Under the pieces are notes generated by a model. The model had not been told where the DNA came from. It ran no database searches and saw only the letters and a program-made list of their open reading frames with translations. The position numbers were made by a program, and so were the translations under genes. DNA of 6,194 bases from the NCBI GenBank assembly GCA_903902945.1, contig CAIUWU010000253.1, positions 1 to 6,194 on the forward strand, read 5' to 3'. The stretch comes from an uncultured Pseudomonadota bacterium (lineage in GTDB: Bacteria; Pseudomonadota; Gammaproteobacteria; Methylococcales; Methylomonadaceae). The stretch's first letter is position 1. Every line of letters starts with the position of its first letter. Positions 1 through 6,153 of this stretch are shown here, in pieces.

Positions 1-429
1 GAACTTGATGAGTTGAAAACAGTAGTCAGGCCGCGGATCATTCAGGCGATTGCCGAGGCCCGCGAGCATGGCGATCTGAAAGAAAATGCCGAATATCATG
101 CCGCTCGTGAGCAGCAGAGCTTTGCGGAAGGGCGAATTGCAGAAATCGAAGGCAAGTTGTCTAACGCCAATATCATCGATGTCACTAAAACCGATGCTAA
201 CGGCAAAGTGGTATTTGGCGCCACGGTTGAAATCGAGGATCTCGATTCTGGTAAAACGGTGACTTATCAGATCGTTGGTGAAGACGAAGCCAATATCAAA
301 GAAGGTCGTATTTCGGTAGGTTCGCCGATTGCGCGAGCTTTAATCGGTAAGGAAGCGGAAGATGTGGTGACGGTTAAGGCACCCGGCGGCAATATCGAAT
401 ATGAAATCTTGTCGGTTAAATATATCTGA
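1..429 (+). CDS. greA: Transcript cleavage factor GreA, 5'-truncated by the window edge
   Basis: GreA binds in the secondary channel of RNA polymerase and stimulates cleavage of the 3' end of backtracked RNA, releasing stalled complexes. Frame 1 is open from the first base and gives 142 residues. Compared with the 158-residue E. coli protein as I remember it, the first visible residue corresponds to E17, so about 16 codons lie upstream and the full length would be exactly the usual one. An internal TTG at base 13 is not the real start. The visible part holds most of the N-terminal coiled coil, with the tip motif GDLKENAEYHAAREQ. Its acidic residues D41 and E44 (family numbering, codons at 73 and 82) coordinate the catalytic Mg2+ in polymerase. 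The C-terminal FKBP-like domain follows, with the conserved SPIARALIGKE stretch. The gene ends at a clear terminator and converges with yhbY. The identification is certain; only the start is missing. Confidence 0.97.
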   Translation, partial: ELDELKTVVRPRIIQAIAEAREHGDLKENAEYHAAREQQSFAEGRIAEIEGKLSNANIIDVTKTDANGKVVFGATVEIEDLDSGKTVTYQIVGEDEANIKEGRISVGSPIARALIGKEAEDVVTVKAPGGNIEYEILSVKYI

Positions 430-439
430 GCGATAGCGG

Positions 440-463
440 AAGGGAGGCTTGGCCTCCCTTTTT
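440..463 (+). terminator. Intrinsic terminator of greA
   Basis: A 9-bp perfect stem (440-448 with 452-460) closes a 3-base loop, and the T run at 459-463 follows directly. It lies 10 bases after the greA stop. On the opposite strand the hairpin is not followed by a T run, so it should work mainly for greA and only weakly, if at all, for the convergent yhbY. Confidence 0.85.
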
Positions 464-467
464 AGAA

Positions 468-734
468 TTATTTGTTGGGATTTTTGCGGTAAAACACGCC
501 AATCTGGCCGATTGATTGAATGTTTTCCGCCTGGGTTGCGGTAACGATCTGTTCGCTCATTATGCGACGGTCATCGCGTTCGGCGCGGATTCTGACTTTA
601 ATCAATTCATGAACGTCTAAAGCAATGTTGATTTCGTTGAGTACTTCGTTTGTCAGGCCAGCTTGACCAATCATAACCACTGGATTCAGTGCATGGGCTT
701 GCGCCTTCAGTTTCTTCTTTAGGATAGGATTCAC
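468..734 (-). CDS. yhbY: CRM-domain ribosome assembly RNA-binding protein YhbY
   Basis: This is an 88-residue single CRM-domain protein, slightly shorter than the 97 residues I recall for E. coli YhbY. The family binds pre-50S particles and is thought to assist large-subunit assembly; related domains act in chloroplast intron splicing. The whole length is the CRM fold: a basic N-terminal helix (LKKKLKAQAHAL, from residue 5), then the diagnostic GxxG loop GQAG at residues 23-26, the helix with HELIKVRI around 42-49, and the C-terminal strand GQIGVFYRKN at 76-85. The start is GTG at 734. On the minus strand a good Shine-Dalgarno AAGGAA (740-745) sits 5 bases before it, which settles the start. 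The gene is divergent from rlmE and converges on greA, the usual gammaproteobacterial position. No T-run terminator of its own is visible, so the transcript may run antisense into greA. Confidence 0.94.
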   Translation of the reverse strand: MNPILKKKLKAQAHALNPVVMIGQAGLTNEVLNEINIALDVHELIKVRIRAERDDRRIMSEQIVTATQAENIQSIGQIGVFYRKNPNK

Positions 735-780
735 TCTGTTTCCTTAATTTTTAAAATTGCACAATTTTACACGAATATAA
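735..780. promoter_or_regulatory. Divergent yhbY/rlmE promoter region with an 8+8 bp palindrome
   Basis: The 46-bp, very AT-rich gap between the divergent starts contains a perfect inverted repeat, TAAAATTG (752-759) and CAATTTTA (762-769), separated by CA. Each arm also reads TAAAAT, a -10-like hexamer, in one direction: plus strand 752-757 for rlmE and minus strand 769-764 for yhbY. A weak -35-like TTCACT (730-735) lies upstream of the plus-strand element; none is convincing for the minus strand. The location makes promoters here very likely. That the palindrome is a protein-binding operator is only inference, because back-to-back -10 elements alone could create such symmetry. Confidence 0.45.
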
Positions 781-1398
781 ATGGCCCGCAGTAAAAGTAG
801 CCAGCAATGGATGCAGGAACACTTTCAGGATGAGTATGTCAAAAAAGCCCAGGCGCTGGGTTATCGCTCGCGCGCGGTTTTCAAACTCAGTGAAATTCAG
901 GAAAAAGACAAAATCATCCGACCTGGCATGAATGTGGTCGACTTGGGTGCAGCACCCGGTGGCTGGTCTGAATACGCCCGTACCGTACTGGCTAAGAAAG
1001 ATAAAATTATTGCTCTGGACTTGCTGGAAATTGAACCGATTGAAGGGGTTGAGTTCATTCAGGGGGATTTTCGCGAAGACGATGTGCTGCAAAAACTCTA
1101 CAAAATACTTGATAGTGAGCCTGTGCACTTGTTATTGTCGGACATGGCGCCCAACATGAGTGGCAATAAAGGGGTGGATCAGGCACGTTCTATCTACTTG
1201 GGTGAACTGGCATTGGATGCTGCGCAAGCAATTTTAGTGAAAGGTGGTACATTCTTGATCAAAATGTTTCAGGGTGAGGGTTTTGATCAGTTCTGTAATC
1301 AGGTCAGAGAACACTTTACAACTGTAGTGATTCGCAAGCCTAAGGCTTCAAGACCCCGCAGTAATGAGGTGTATATTCTGGCGAAAGGATTTAAATAA
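781..1398 (+). CDS. rlmE: 23S rRNA (uridine-2'-O)-methyltransferase RlmE (FtsJ/RrmJ)
   Basis: RlmE uses S-adenosylmethionine to methylate the 2'-OH of U2552 in the A loop of 23S rRNA on the 50S particle, a late step in subunit maturation. The protein has 205 residues (about 209 in E. coli). The SAM-binding motif VVDLGAAPGGWS lies at residues 52-63, the acidic SAM contact near IALDLL at 77-82, and GDFRE at 95-99. The K-D-K-E catalytic tetrad is intact at K35, D121 (SDMAPNMSG), K161 (IKMFQGEGF) and E196 (RSNEVYI). The ATG at 781 must be the start: an in-frame TAA lies immediately before it and the conserved N-terminal WMQEHF region begins within ten residues. No Shine-Dalgarno sequence is visible; the 20 bases upstream contain a single G. 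In E. coli the gene is a heat-shock gene transcribed with ftsH, but I saw no sigma32-type promoter here. Confidence 0.97.
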   Translation: MARSKSSQQWMQEHFQDEYVKKAQALGYRSRAVFKLSEIQEKDKIIRPGMNVVDLGAAPGGWSEYARTVLAKKDKIIALDLLEIEPIEGVEFIQGDFREDDVLQKLYKILDSEPVHLLLSDMAPNMSGNKGVDQARSIYLGELALDAAQAILVKGGTFLIKMFQGEGFDQFCNQVREHFTTVVIRKPKASRPRSNEVYILAKGFK

Positions 1399-1429
1399 CA
1401 AGGTTTCCTATAAAGTTATCGGGTATTCC

Positions 1430-1438
1430 TGATACTAT
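1430..1438 (+). promoter_or_regulatory. Possible extended -10 promoter element for ftsH
   Basis: TGATACTAT at 1430-1438 fits an extended -10 (TGn followed by TACTAT, 4 of 6 matches to TATAAT). Transcription would start near 1445 and give a leader of about 38 bases. No -35 hexamer is recognisable at the right distance, so this is a weak candidate; ftsH may simply be read through from rlmE, since no terminator lies in the 84-base gap. Confidence 0.3.
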
Positions 1439-1482
1439 TACTCGGTTTTCTAATTAAGTGTTGTTAGGCTGGAGTGCGTAAC

Positions 1483-3408
1483 TTGAGCGATATGTTTAAA
1501 AATTTGCTGTTGTGGGTCGTCATCGCCGTGGTGTTGATGGCGGTATTCAACAATTTTGGATCACGTTCAATCCGAAGTGATTCGACACTGTCTTATTCGC
1601 AGTTAATCGATGCCGTCAAGGCTGGACAAGTCCAGCAGGTTTCGATTTCTGACAATACGATTAAAGGCAAAATGCAGGCTGGCGATAAGTTCAAAACTTA
1701 TATGCCCAATGACCCGCATCTGATTGATGACTTGCTGGCTAACGGCGTTGAAATCAGTGTTCAGCCGCCTGAAGAGCCTTCGATGCTGATGCAGATTTTT
1801 GTGTCATTCGGGCCAATCCTGCTGCTGATTGCGGTCTGGATTTTCTTTATGCGCCAGATGCAGGGTGGTGGCGTTGGTGGTCGTGGTGGCGCCATGGGCT
1901 TTGGCAAAAGCAAAGCCAGAATGCTGGATCAGGATCAAAATAAAGTGACTTTTGCCGATGTCGCTGGCTGTGATGAAGCCAAGGAAGAAGTCGAGGAAAT
2001 GGTCGACTTCCTCAAAGACCCGGCCAAATATCAAAAACTCGGCGGTAAAGTGCCGCGTGGTGCCTTGATGGTAGGTCCTCCGGGTACCGGTAAAACCTTG
2101 TTGGCCCGGGCGATTGCCGGCGAAGCCAAAGTACCTTTCTTTACCATTTCCGGTTCTGATTTCGTGGAAATGTTTGTCGGTGTCGGTGCCTCCAGGGTGC
2201 GTGACATGTTCGAACAAGCCAAGAAACACGCGCCTTGCATTATTTTTATCGACGAGATCGATGCGGTGGGTCGTTCGCGTGGTGCCGGTCTGGGCGGCGG
2301 TAATGACGAGCGTGAACAGACCCTGAACCAGTTGCTGGTTGAAATGGATGGTTTTGAAGGTCATGAGGGCATTATCGTGATTGCCGCGACTAACCGTGCC
2401 GATGTATTGGATAAGGCGTTGTTGCGTCCGGGTCGTTTTGATCGTCAGGTGATAGTTGGTTTGCCTGATGTTAAAGGCCGTGAGCAGATTCTGAATGTGC
2501 ATTTACGGAAAGTACCGGCTGCAGATGATGTCAAAGTGAAATATATTGCCCAAGGGACTCCGGGTTTTTCCGGTGCCGATTTGGCCAATCTGGTCAACGA
2601 AGCGGCTCTGTTTGCTGCGCGCTTCAATAAGCGTCTGGTCAGCATGGCTGATTTGGAAAAAGCCAAAGATAAACTGATCATGGGTGCCGAACGTCGTTCG
2701 ATGGTGATGGACGAAAAAGAAAAACGCATGACCGCTTATCACGAAGCTGGGCATGCGATTGTCGGTCGGATCGTCCCTGATCATGATCCGGTCTATAAAG
2801 TCAGCATTATGCCGCGTGGCCGTGCACTGGGTGTAACCATGTTCCTGCCGGAGCGTGACCAGTACAGTGCCAGCAAACGTAAGCTGGATAGCATGATTTC
2901 CAGCCTGTATGGCGGCCGGATTGCCGAAGAACTGATTTTCGGCTGGGAAGAGGTGTCTACCGGTGCGTCCAATGATATTGAACGTGCCACCGAGCTGGCC
3001 CGGAATATGGTCACTAAATGGGGTCTTTCCCAGCGCCTGGGGCCGTTGGCTTACAGTGAAGAAGAAGGTGAGATCTTTTTGGGTCGTTCTGTGACTCAGC
3101 ATAAGTCGGTTGCCGAAGAAACCTCGCATACCATTGATGAAGAAATTCGTTCCATCATTGATCGCAATTACGAAAGGGCTGAGACCATCCTGAAAGAAAA
3201 CATCGATATTCTGCACACTATGGCAGATGCTTTGATGAAATATGAAACCATTGATAAATATCAGATCGATGATTTGCTGGCGAGAAAACCGGTCCGAGAA
3301 CCCAAAGGCTGGGATGATACCCCTTCATCACCTAACTCGGTTGATATCGATCACTGGGGCGGTAACAATCGCGATTCCTCCGTTAGCGGCAGCACCGAAC
3401 AAGGATAA
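1483..3408 (+). CDS. ftsH: ATP-dependent zinc metalloprotease FtsH
   Basis: FtsH is the inner-membrane AAA+ protease that forms hexamers and degrades misassembled membrane proteins and regulators such as LpxC and sigma32 (known from E. coli). From the TTG at 1483 the protein has 641 residues. Membrane segments lie at about 7-24 and 103-123, with a periplasmic domain between them; a glycine-rich linker follows. The AAA domain has Walker A GPPGTGKT (198-205), pore motif FVG (231-233), Walker B IIFIDEID (253-260) and second-region-of-homology arginines R318 and R321. The M41 protease domain has HEAGH (420-424) with catalytic E421, and the third zinc ligand D498 in STGASND. TTG is preferred because GGAG (1471-1474) sits 8 bases upstream and the encoded MSDM matches the UUG-initiated E. 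coli form as I recall it. GTG at 1474 (three residues longer) and ATG at 1492 are alternatives. The tail is hydrophilic and low in conservation. Confidence 0.97.
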   Translation: MSDMFKNLLLWVVIAVVLMAVFNNFGSRSIRSDSTLSYSQLIDAVKAGQVQQVSISDNTIKGKMQAGDKFKTYMPNDPHLIDDLLANGVEISVQPPEEPSMLMQIFVSFGPILLLIAVWIFFMRQMQGGGVGGRGGAMGFGKSKARMLDQDQNKVTFADVAGCDEAKEEVEEMVDFLKDPAKYQKLGGKVPRGALMVGPPGTGKTLLARAIAGEAKVPFFTISGSDFVEMFVGVGASRVRDMFEQAKKHAPCIIFIDEIDAVGRSRGAGLGGGNDEREQTLNQLLVEMDGFEGHEGIIVIAATNRADVLDKALLRPGRFDRQVIVGLPDVKGREQILNVHLRKVPAADDVKVKYIAQGTPGFSGADLANLVNEAALFAARFNKRLVSMADLEKAKDKLIMGAERRSMVMDEKEKRMTAYHEAGHAIVGRIVPDHDPVYKVSIMPRGRALGVTMFLPERDQYSASKRKLDSMISSLYGGRIAEELIFGWEEVSTGASNDIERATELARNMVTKWGLSQRLGPLAYSEEEGEIFLGRSVTQHKSVAEETSHTIDEEIRSIIDRNYERAETILKENIDILHTMADALMKYETIDKYQIDDLLARKPVREPKGWDDTPSSPNSVDIDHWGGNNRDSSVSGSTEQG

Positions 3409-3429
3409 GCACCGTTAATGGCTAAAACC

Positions 3430-3457
3430 AAGAGAGGCTTCGGTCTCTCTTTTTTTT
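3430..3457 (+). terminator. Intrinsic terminator of ftsH with UUCG tetraloop
   Basis: A 9-bp stem (3430-3438 with 3443-3451, one G-U pair) is capped by a C(UUCG)G tetraloop, an unusually stable closure. Eight T residues run from 3450 to 3457. It lies 21 bases after the ftsH stop and only 23 bases before the glmM start, so it probably ends most rlmE-ftsH transcripts. Confidence 0.9.
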
Positions 3458-3480
3458 GGATTAAGAATTAAGAGACAAAG

Positions 3481-4812
3481 ATGGCAAAAAAATATTTTGG
3501 TACCGACGGTATTCGCGGCAAAGTGGGAGAGTACCCGATTACGGCTGACTTTATGTTGAAACTGGGCTGGGCGACTGGCCGGGTATTTGCAAAAGAGGGT
3601 GGTTTTGTACTGGTTGGTAAAGATACCCGTATCTCAGGCTATATGTTCGAGTCGGCGTTGGAAGCCGGGCTTTCGGCGGCTGGTGTCGATACCCGGATGC
3701 TGGGGCCGATGCCGACCCCCGGGATTGCATATTTGACCAGAACGTTAAGAGCGAAAGCCGGGATTGTGATCAGCGCCTCGCATAATCCCTACTACGACAA
3801 TGGCATCAAGTTTTTTTCGGTAAACGGTACCAAACTGCCTGATGATCTGGAGCATCAAATCGAGCAATACATTGATGCGCCAATGACCACCGTCGAATCC
3901 GCCAAATTAGGTAAGGTCAAGCGTATTAACGATGCTGCCGGGCGATATATAGAATTTTGCAAGGCCACGGTTCCTGCCCACCTGGATTTCAAAGGGATGC
4001 GGATTGTCATCGATTGTGCCAACGGAGCGACGTATCACATTGCCCCACATGTCTTTGCGGAAGTTGGTGCCGAGGTAGTTGCTATTGGCGCTGAACCCGA
4101 CGGCTTGAATATCAATGATGAGTGCGGTGCAACCAAGCCAGAAAATCTGGCGGCCAAAGTATTAGAGTTCAGAGCCGATCTCGGCATTGCCTTGGACGGT
4201 GATGGCGACAGAATCATTATGGTCGATCACAAGGGTGAAGTTGTCGATGGCGATGAGCTGATTTATATCATTGCCAAATCACGACTGGATGAAGGCAGGC
4301 TGCAAGGCCCGGTGGTCGGTACCCTGATGTCAAATCTGGGGATGGAGCATGCGTTGAAAGCGCTGGGTGTGCCTTTGTTCCGCGCTAATGTCGGCGACCG
4401 TTATGTGATGGAATTGCTGGCCGAGAAAAAAGGCATGTTGGGGGGAGAGGGCTCGGGCCATATTATCTGTCTCGATAAAACCACCACTGGTGACGGTATT
4501 GTTTCGGCGCTTCAAGTCCTGGCTGAAATGCGGCGTACCGGTAAAAGTCTGCATGAGCTCAAATCAGGCATGAAAAAATATCCGCAGGTGCTGATTAATG
4601 TCCGTACCGATAAAAAAGTCAAAATCGATGAAATTGAAGCCATCCGCAAAGCTGTTCAGGATGTCGAGAAAAAACTCGGTGATAAGGGCAGAGTTCTGTT
4701 GCGTTCATCCGGAACCGAGCCGTTGGTCCGGGTTATGGTTGAAGGTGTCGATGAAGATGAAGTCAATAAATGCGCCCAGCAGCTGGCTAATGAAGTCAAA
4801 AAGGCAATCTGA
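3481..4812 (+). CDS. glmM: Phosphoglucosamine mutase GlmM
   Basis: GlmM interconverts glucosamine-6-phosphate and glucosamine-1-phosphate, feeding UDP-N-acetylglucosamine synthesis for peptidoglycan and LPS in the cytoplasm. The 443 residues match the usual ~445. The four family landmarks are present: the N-terminal KYFGTDGIRG; the phosphoserine loop ISASHNP, with the phosphorylated serine at residue 100; the metal loop DGDGDR at 239-244; the sugar-binding EGSGH at 323-327; and the phosphate-binding RSSGTEPLVRVM from 408. The signature GIRG and SASHNP sequences, together with the length, separate it from phosphomannomutase/phosphoglucomutase AlgC-type enzymes. The start is ATG 3481 with a weak purine-rich ribosome site (AAGAGA, 5-10 bases upstream). 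In many relatives folP precedes it directly; here an ftsH terminator does. No good promoter fits between that terminator and the start codon. Confidence 0.97.
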   Translation: MAKKYFGTDGIRGKVGEYPITADFMLKLGWATGRVFAKEGGFVLVGKDTRISGYMFESALEAGLSAAGVDTRMLGPMPTPGIAYLTRTLRAKAGIVISASHNPYYDNGIKFFSVNGTKLPDDLEHQIEQYIDAPMTTVESAKLGKVKRINDAAGRYIEFCKATVPAHLDFKGMRIVIDCANGATYHIAPHVFAEVGAEVVAIGAEPDGLNINDECGATKPENLAAKVLEFRADLGIALDGDGDRIIMVDHKGEVVDGDELIYIIAKSRLDEGRLQGPVVGTLMSNLGMEHALKALGVPLFRANVGDRYVMELLAEKKGMLGGEGSGHIICLDKTTTGDGIVSALQVLAEMRRTGKSLHELKSGMKKYPQVLINVRTDKKVKIDEIEAIRKAVQDVEKKLGDKGRVLLRSSGTEPLVRVMVEGVDEDEVNKCAQQLANEVKKAI

Positions 4813-4813
4813 C

Positions 4814-4842
4814 TTGAACTTAAACTAGTCAGCGTTTATCAT
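4814..4842 (+). promoter_or_regulatory. Sigma70-type promoter upstream of tpiA
   Basis: TTGAAC (4814-4819, 4 of 6 matches to TTGACA) and TATCAT (4837-4842, 5 of 6 matches to TATAAT) are separated by exactly 17 bases. The predicted transcription start near 4849 gives a leader of about 23 bases to the ATG at 4872. It starts right after the glmM stop and would drive tpiA, secG and the tRNA. It also argues against the upstream TTG at 4842 being the tpiA start, as that codon overlaps the -10. Confidence 0.55.
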
Positions 4843-4871
4843 TGTCGGCTTTTATCGGCTCGGAGAAAGTG

Positions 4872-5618
4872 ATGCGTCAGTCTTTGATTATGGGTAACTG
4901 GAAAATGAACGGCTCTCGTGCAGAGGGACAAACACTGGCAAAAGCCTTGGCTGAAGGTTTGGGCGAAGTGTCACAAGAAGTGGCAGTGTGTGTGCCTTTT
5001 GTCTATTTAACAGATATCCGTGAAGTGCTGGCTTCATCACCGATTGCTTTAGGTGCGCAAAACGTTGCTGATCAGGCTTCAGGCGCATACACCGGCGAAG
5101 TATCTGCTACCATGCTGGCCGATTGCGGTTGCAAATATGCGCTGGTTGGCCATTCGGAAAGACGCAGCTACTACGGTGATAGCAATGCAACAGTCGCCAG
5201 TCGTTTCGTACAGGCACAAAAACAAGGCATCGTTCCTGTGCTGTGTGTGGGTGAAACCTTGGATGAGCGTGAGCAAGACAAAACCTTCGAGGTAGTTGAT
5301 GAGCAACTGGATGCAGTTATCGACGCAGCAGGTATTGATGCATTTGCTAATGCAGTGATTGCTTATGAACCTGTCTGGGCTATCGGTACCGGTAAAACCG
5401 CTTCTGATGAGCAAGCGCAAGAAGTTCATAAATATATTCGTGAGCGTATTGCAGCCAGAAGTCAGGCTATCGCTGACAAAGTACAAATTCTTTATGGTGG
5501 CAGCGTCAAACCAGACAATGCTAAAGGTTTATTTGCAATGGCCGATATCGACGGTGGTCTAGTGGGTGGTGCTTCACTGGATGCCAACGGTTTCTTGCAG
5601 ATTTGCCATTCGGTTTAA
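4872..5618 (+). CDS. tpiA: Triosephosphate isomerase
   Basis: TpiA interconverts dihydroxyacetone phosphate and glyceraldehyde-3-phosphate in glycolysis and gluconeogenesis; it is a cytoplasmic TIM-barrel homodimer. From ATG 4872 it has 248 residues, the normal length. The start is chosen because GGAG (4862-4865) lies 6 bases upstream and the N-terminus MRQSLIMGNWKMNG aligns at the first residue with E. coli MRHPLVMGNWKLNG. The open frame extends to a TTG at 4842, but that would add ten residues not expected for the family. Catalytic residues are present: N9 and K11 (GNWK), H94 (VGHSERR) and E166 (AYEPVWAIGTGK, with flexible loop 6 following). The phosphate-gripping YGGSV (208-212) and the C-terminal GLVGGASL are also intact. 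secG follows after 21 bases, so the two are likely co-transcribed. Confidence 0.97.
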   Translation: MRQSLIMGNWKMNGSRAEGQTLAKALAEGLGEVSQEVAVCVPFVYLTDIREVLASSPIALGAQNVADQASGAYTGEVSATMLADCGCKYALVGHSERRSYYGDSNATVASRFVQAQKQGIVPVLCVGETLDEREQDKTFEVVDEQLDAVIDAAGIDAFANAVIAYEPVWAIGTGKTASDEQAQEVHKYIRERIAARSQAIADKVQILYGGSVKPDNAKGLFAMADIDGGLVGGASLDANGFLQICHSV

Positions 5619-5639
5619 GTTTCCAGTTTTAGGATCAAT

Positions 5640-5996
5640 ATGTTGTATCAAATTATCATTGTTATACACATCCTGTTAGGGATAGGTATCATCGGGCTTG
5701 TGTTAATGCAGCAAGGTAAAGGTGCTGATGCAGGTGCTGCTTTTGGTAGTGGCGCATCCGGTTCCGTTTTTGGCGCACAAGGCGCGGCATCGTTTCTTTC
5801 CAGAACCACTGCCATTTTTGCAACATTATTTTTCCTGACCAGTTTAGGCCTTGCGGTTTTAAGCGGTCACAATGCTAAAAAAACCGATTTGATGGATGCC
5901 GCTCCTGTGGTTGAAGCACCAAAATCCGATATTCCAGTTACTACTTTGCCTGAAGCGCCTGCTATCAAAGAAGTAGAAAAACCTGCTGTAAAATAG
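5640..5996 (+). CDS. secG: Protein-export membrane protein SecG
   Basis: SecG is the small auxiliary subunit of the SecYEG translocon in the inner membrane; it supports SecA-driven protein export. The 118-residue product has two membrane segments (about 3-23 and 57-76). Between them is the conserved cytoplasmic stretch LMQQGKGADAGAAFGSGAS followed by SVFGAQG and FLSRTT, which is diagnostic for the family. The C-terminal tail after residue 80 is rich in proline, alanine, glutamate and lysine and is typically variable. The ATG is preceded by AGGA (5631-5634) at 5 bases. The gene sits 21 bases behind tpiA with no room for a promoter, and tRNA-Leu starts 5 bases after its TAG stop, so all three probably share one transcript. 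The tpiA-secG-tRNA-Leu order is common in gammaproteobacteria. Confidence 0.96.
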   Translation: MLYQIIIVIHILLGIGIIGLVLMQQGKGADAGAAFGSGASGSVFGAQGAASFLSRTTAIFATLFFLTSLGLAVLSGHNAKKTDLMDAAPVVEAPKSDIPVTTLPEAPAIKEVEKPAVK

Positions 5997-6001
5997 TTTT
6001 T

Positions 6002-6086
6002 GCCGACGTGGTGAAATTGGTAGACACGCCATCTTGAGGGGGTGGTGACGCAAGTTGTGCCGGTTCAAGTCCGGCCGTCGGTACCA
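6002..6086 (+). tRNA. tRNA-Leu (anticodon GAG)
   Basis: This is a complete 85-base class II tRNA. The acceptor stem is GCCGACG (6002-6008) with CGTCGGT (6076-6082, one terminal G-U), then discriminator A and an encoded CCA (6084-6086). The D stem is GTG/CAC (6011-6013, 6025-6027) with GG in the loop. The anticodon stem is CCATC/GGTGG (6029-6033, 6041-6045) with loop TTGAGGG and anticodon GAG at 6036-6038, reading CUC and CUU leucine codons. The variable arm (6046-6058) is extended, with a short GAC/GTT stem and a GCAA loop. The T arm GCCGG/CCGGC (6059-6063, 6071-6075) encloses TTCAAGT. It corresponds in position to leuU of E. coli, which also follows secG. Confidence 0.97.
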
Positions 6087-6091
6087 AATTA

Positions 6092-6107
6092 GAATCTGAA
6101 AAGATTC
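6092..6107 (+). other. GAAA-capped hairpin in the tRNA 3' trailer
   Basis: A perfect 6-bp stem, GAATCT (6092-6097) with AGATTC (6102-6107), encloses a GAAA tetraloop (GNRA class, stable in RNA). It begins 5 bases after the encoded CCA and has no T run behind it, so it is not a terminator. It may affect 3' processing of the precursor; that role is inference. Confidence 0.45.
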
Positions 6108-6119
6108 AAGAAAGACCAC

Positions 6120-6153
6120 AAACCCGCAAGCCATCTGGCTTAGCGGGTTTTTT
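6120..6153 (+). terminator. Intrinsic terminator after tRNA-Leu
   Basis: AAACCCGC (6120-6127) pairs with GCGGGTTT (6143-6150), and the inner AAGCC (6128-6132) pairs with GGCTT (6137-6141). This gives a 13-bp stem with one bulged A at 6142 and an ATCT loop. A T run follows to 6153. It ends the tpiA-secG-tRNA unit. Confidence 0.9.

Noticed and set aside
776..781. TATAAA as a -10 element for rlmE
   Set aside because: Transcription would start inside the coding region, downstream of the only acceptable ATG.
1804..3216. Long minus-strand open frames inside ftsH
   Set aside because: They are shadows of a strongly conserved plus-strand gene, show no recognisable domain, and lack ribosome sites.
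4842..4871. TTG at 4842 as the tpiA start
   Set aside because: It overlaps the predicted -10, has no ribosome site, and would add ten residues not found in the family. ATG 4872 has GGAG at 6 bases and aligns with E. coli residue 1.
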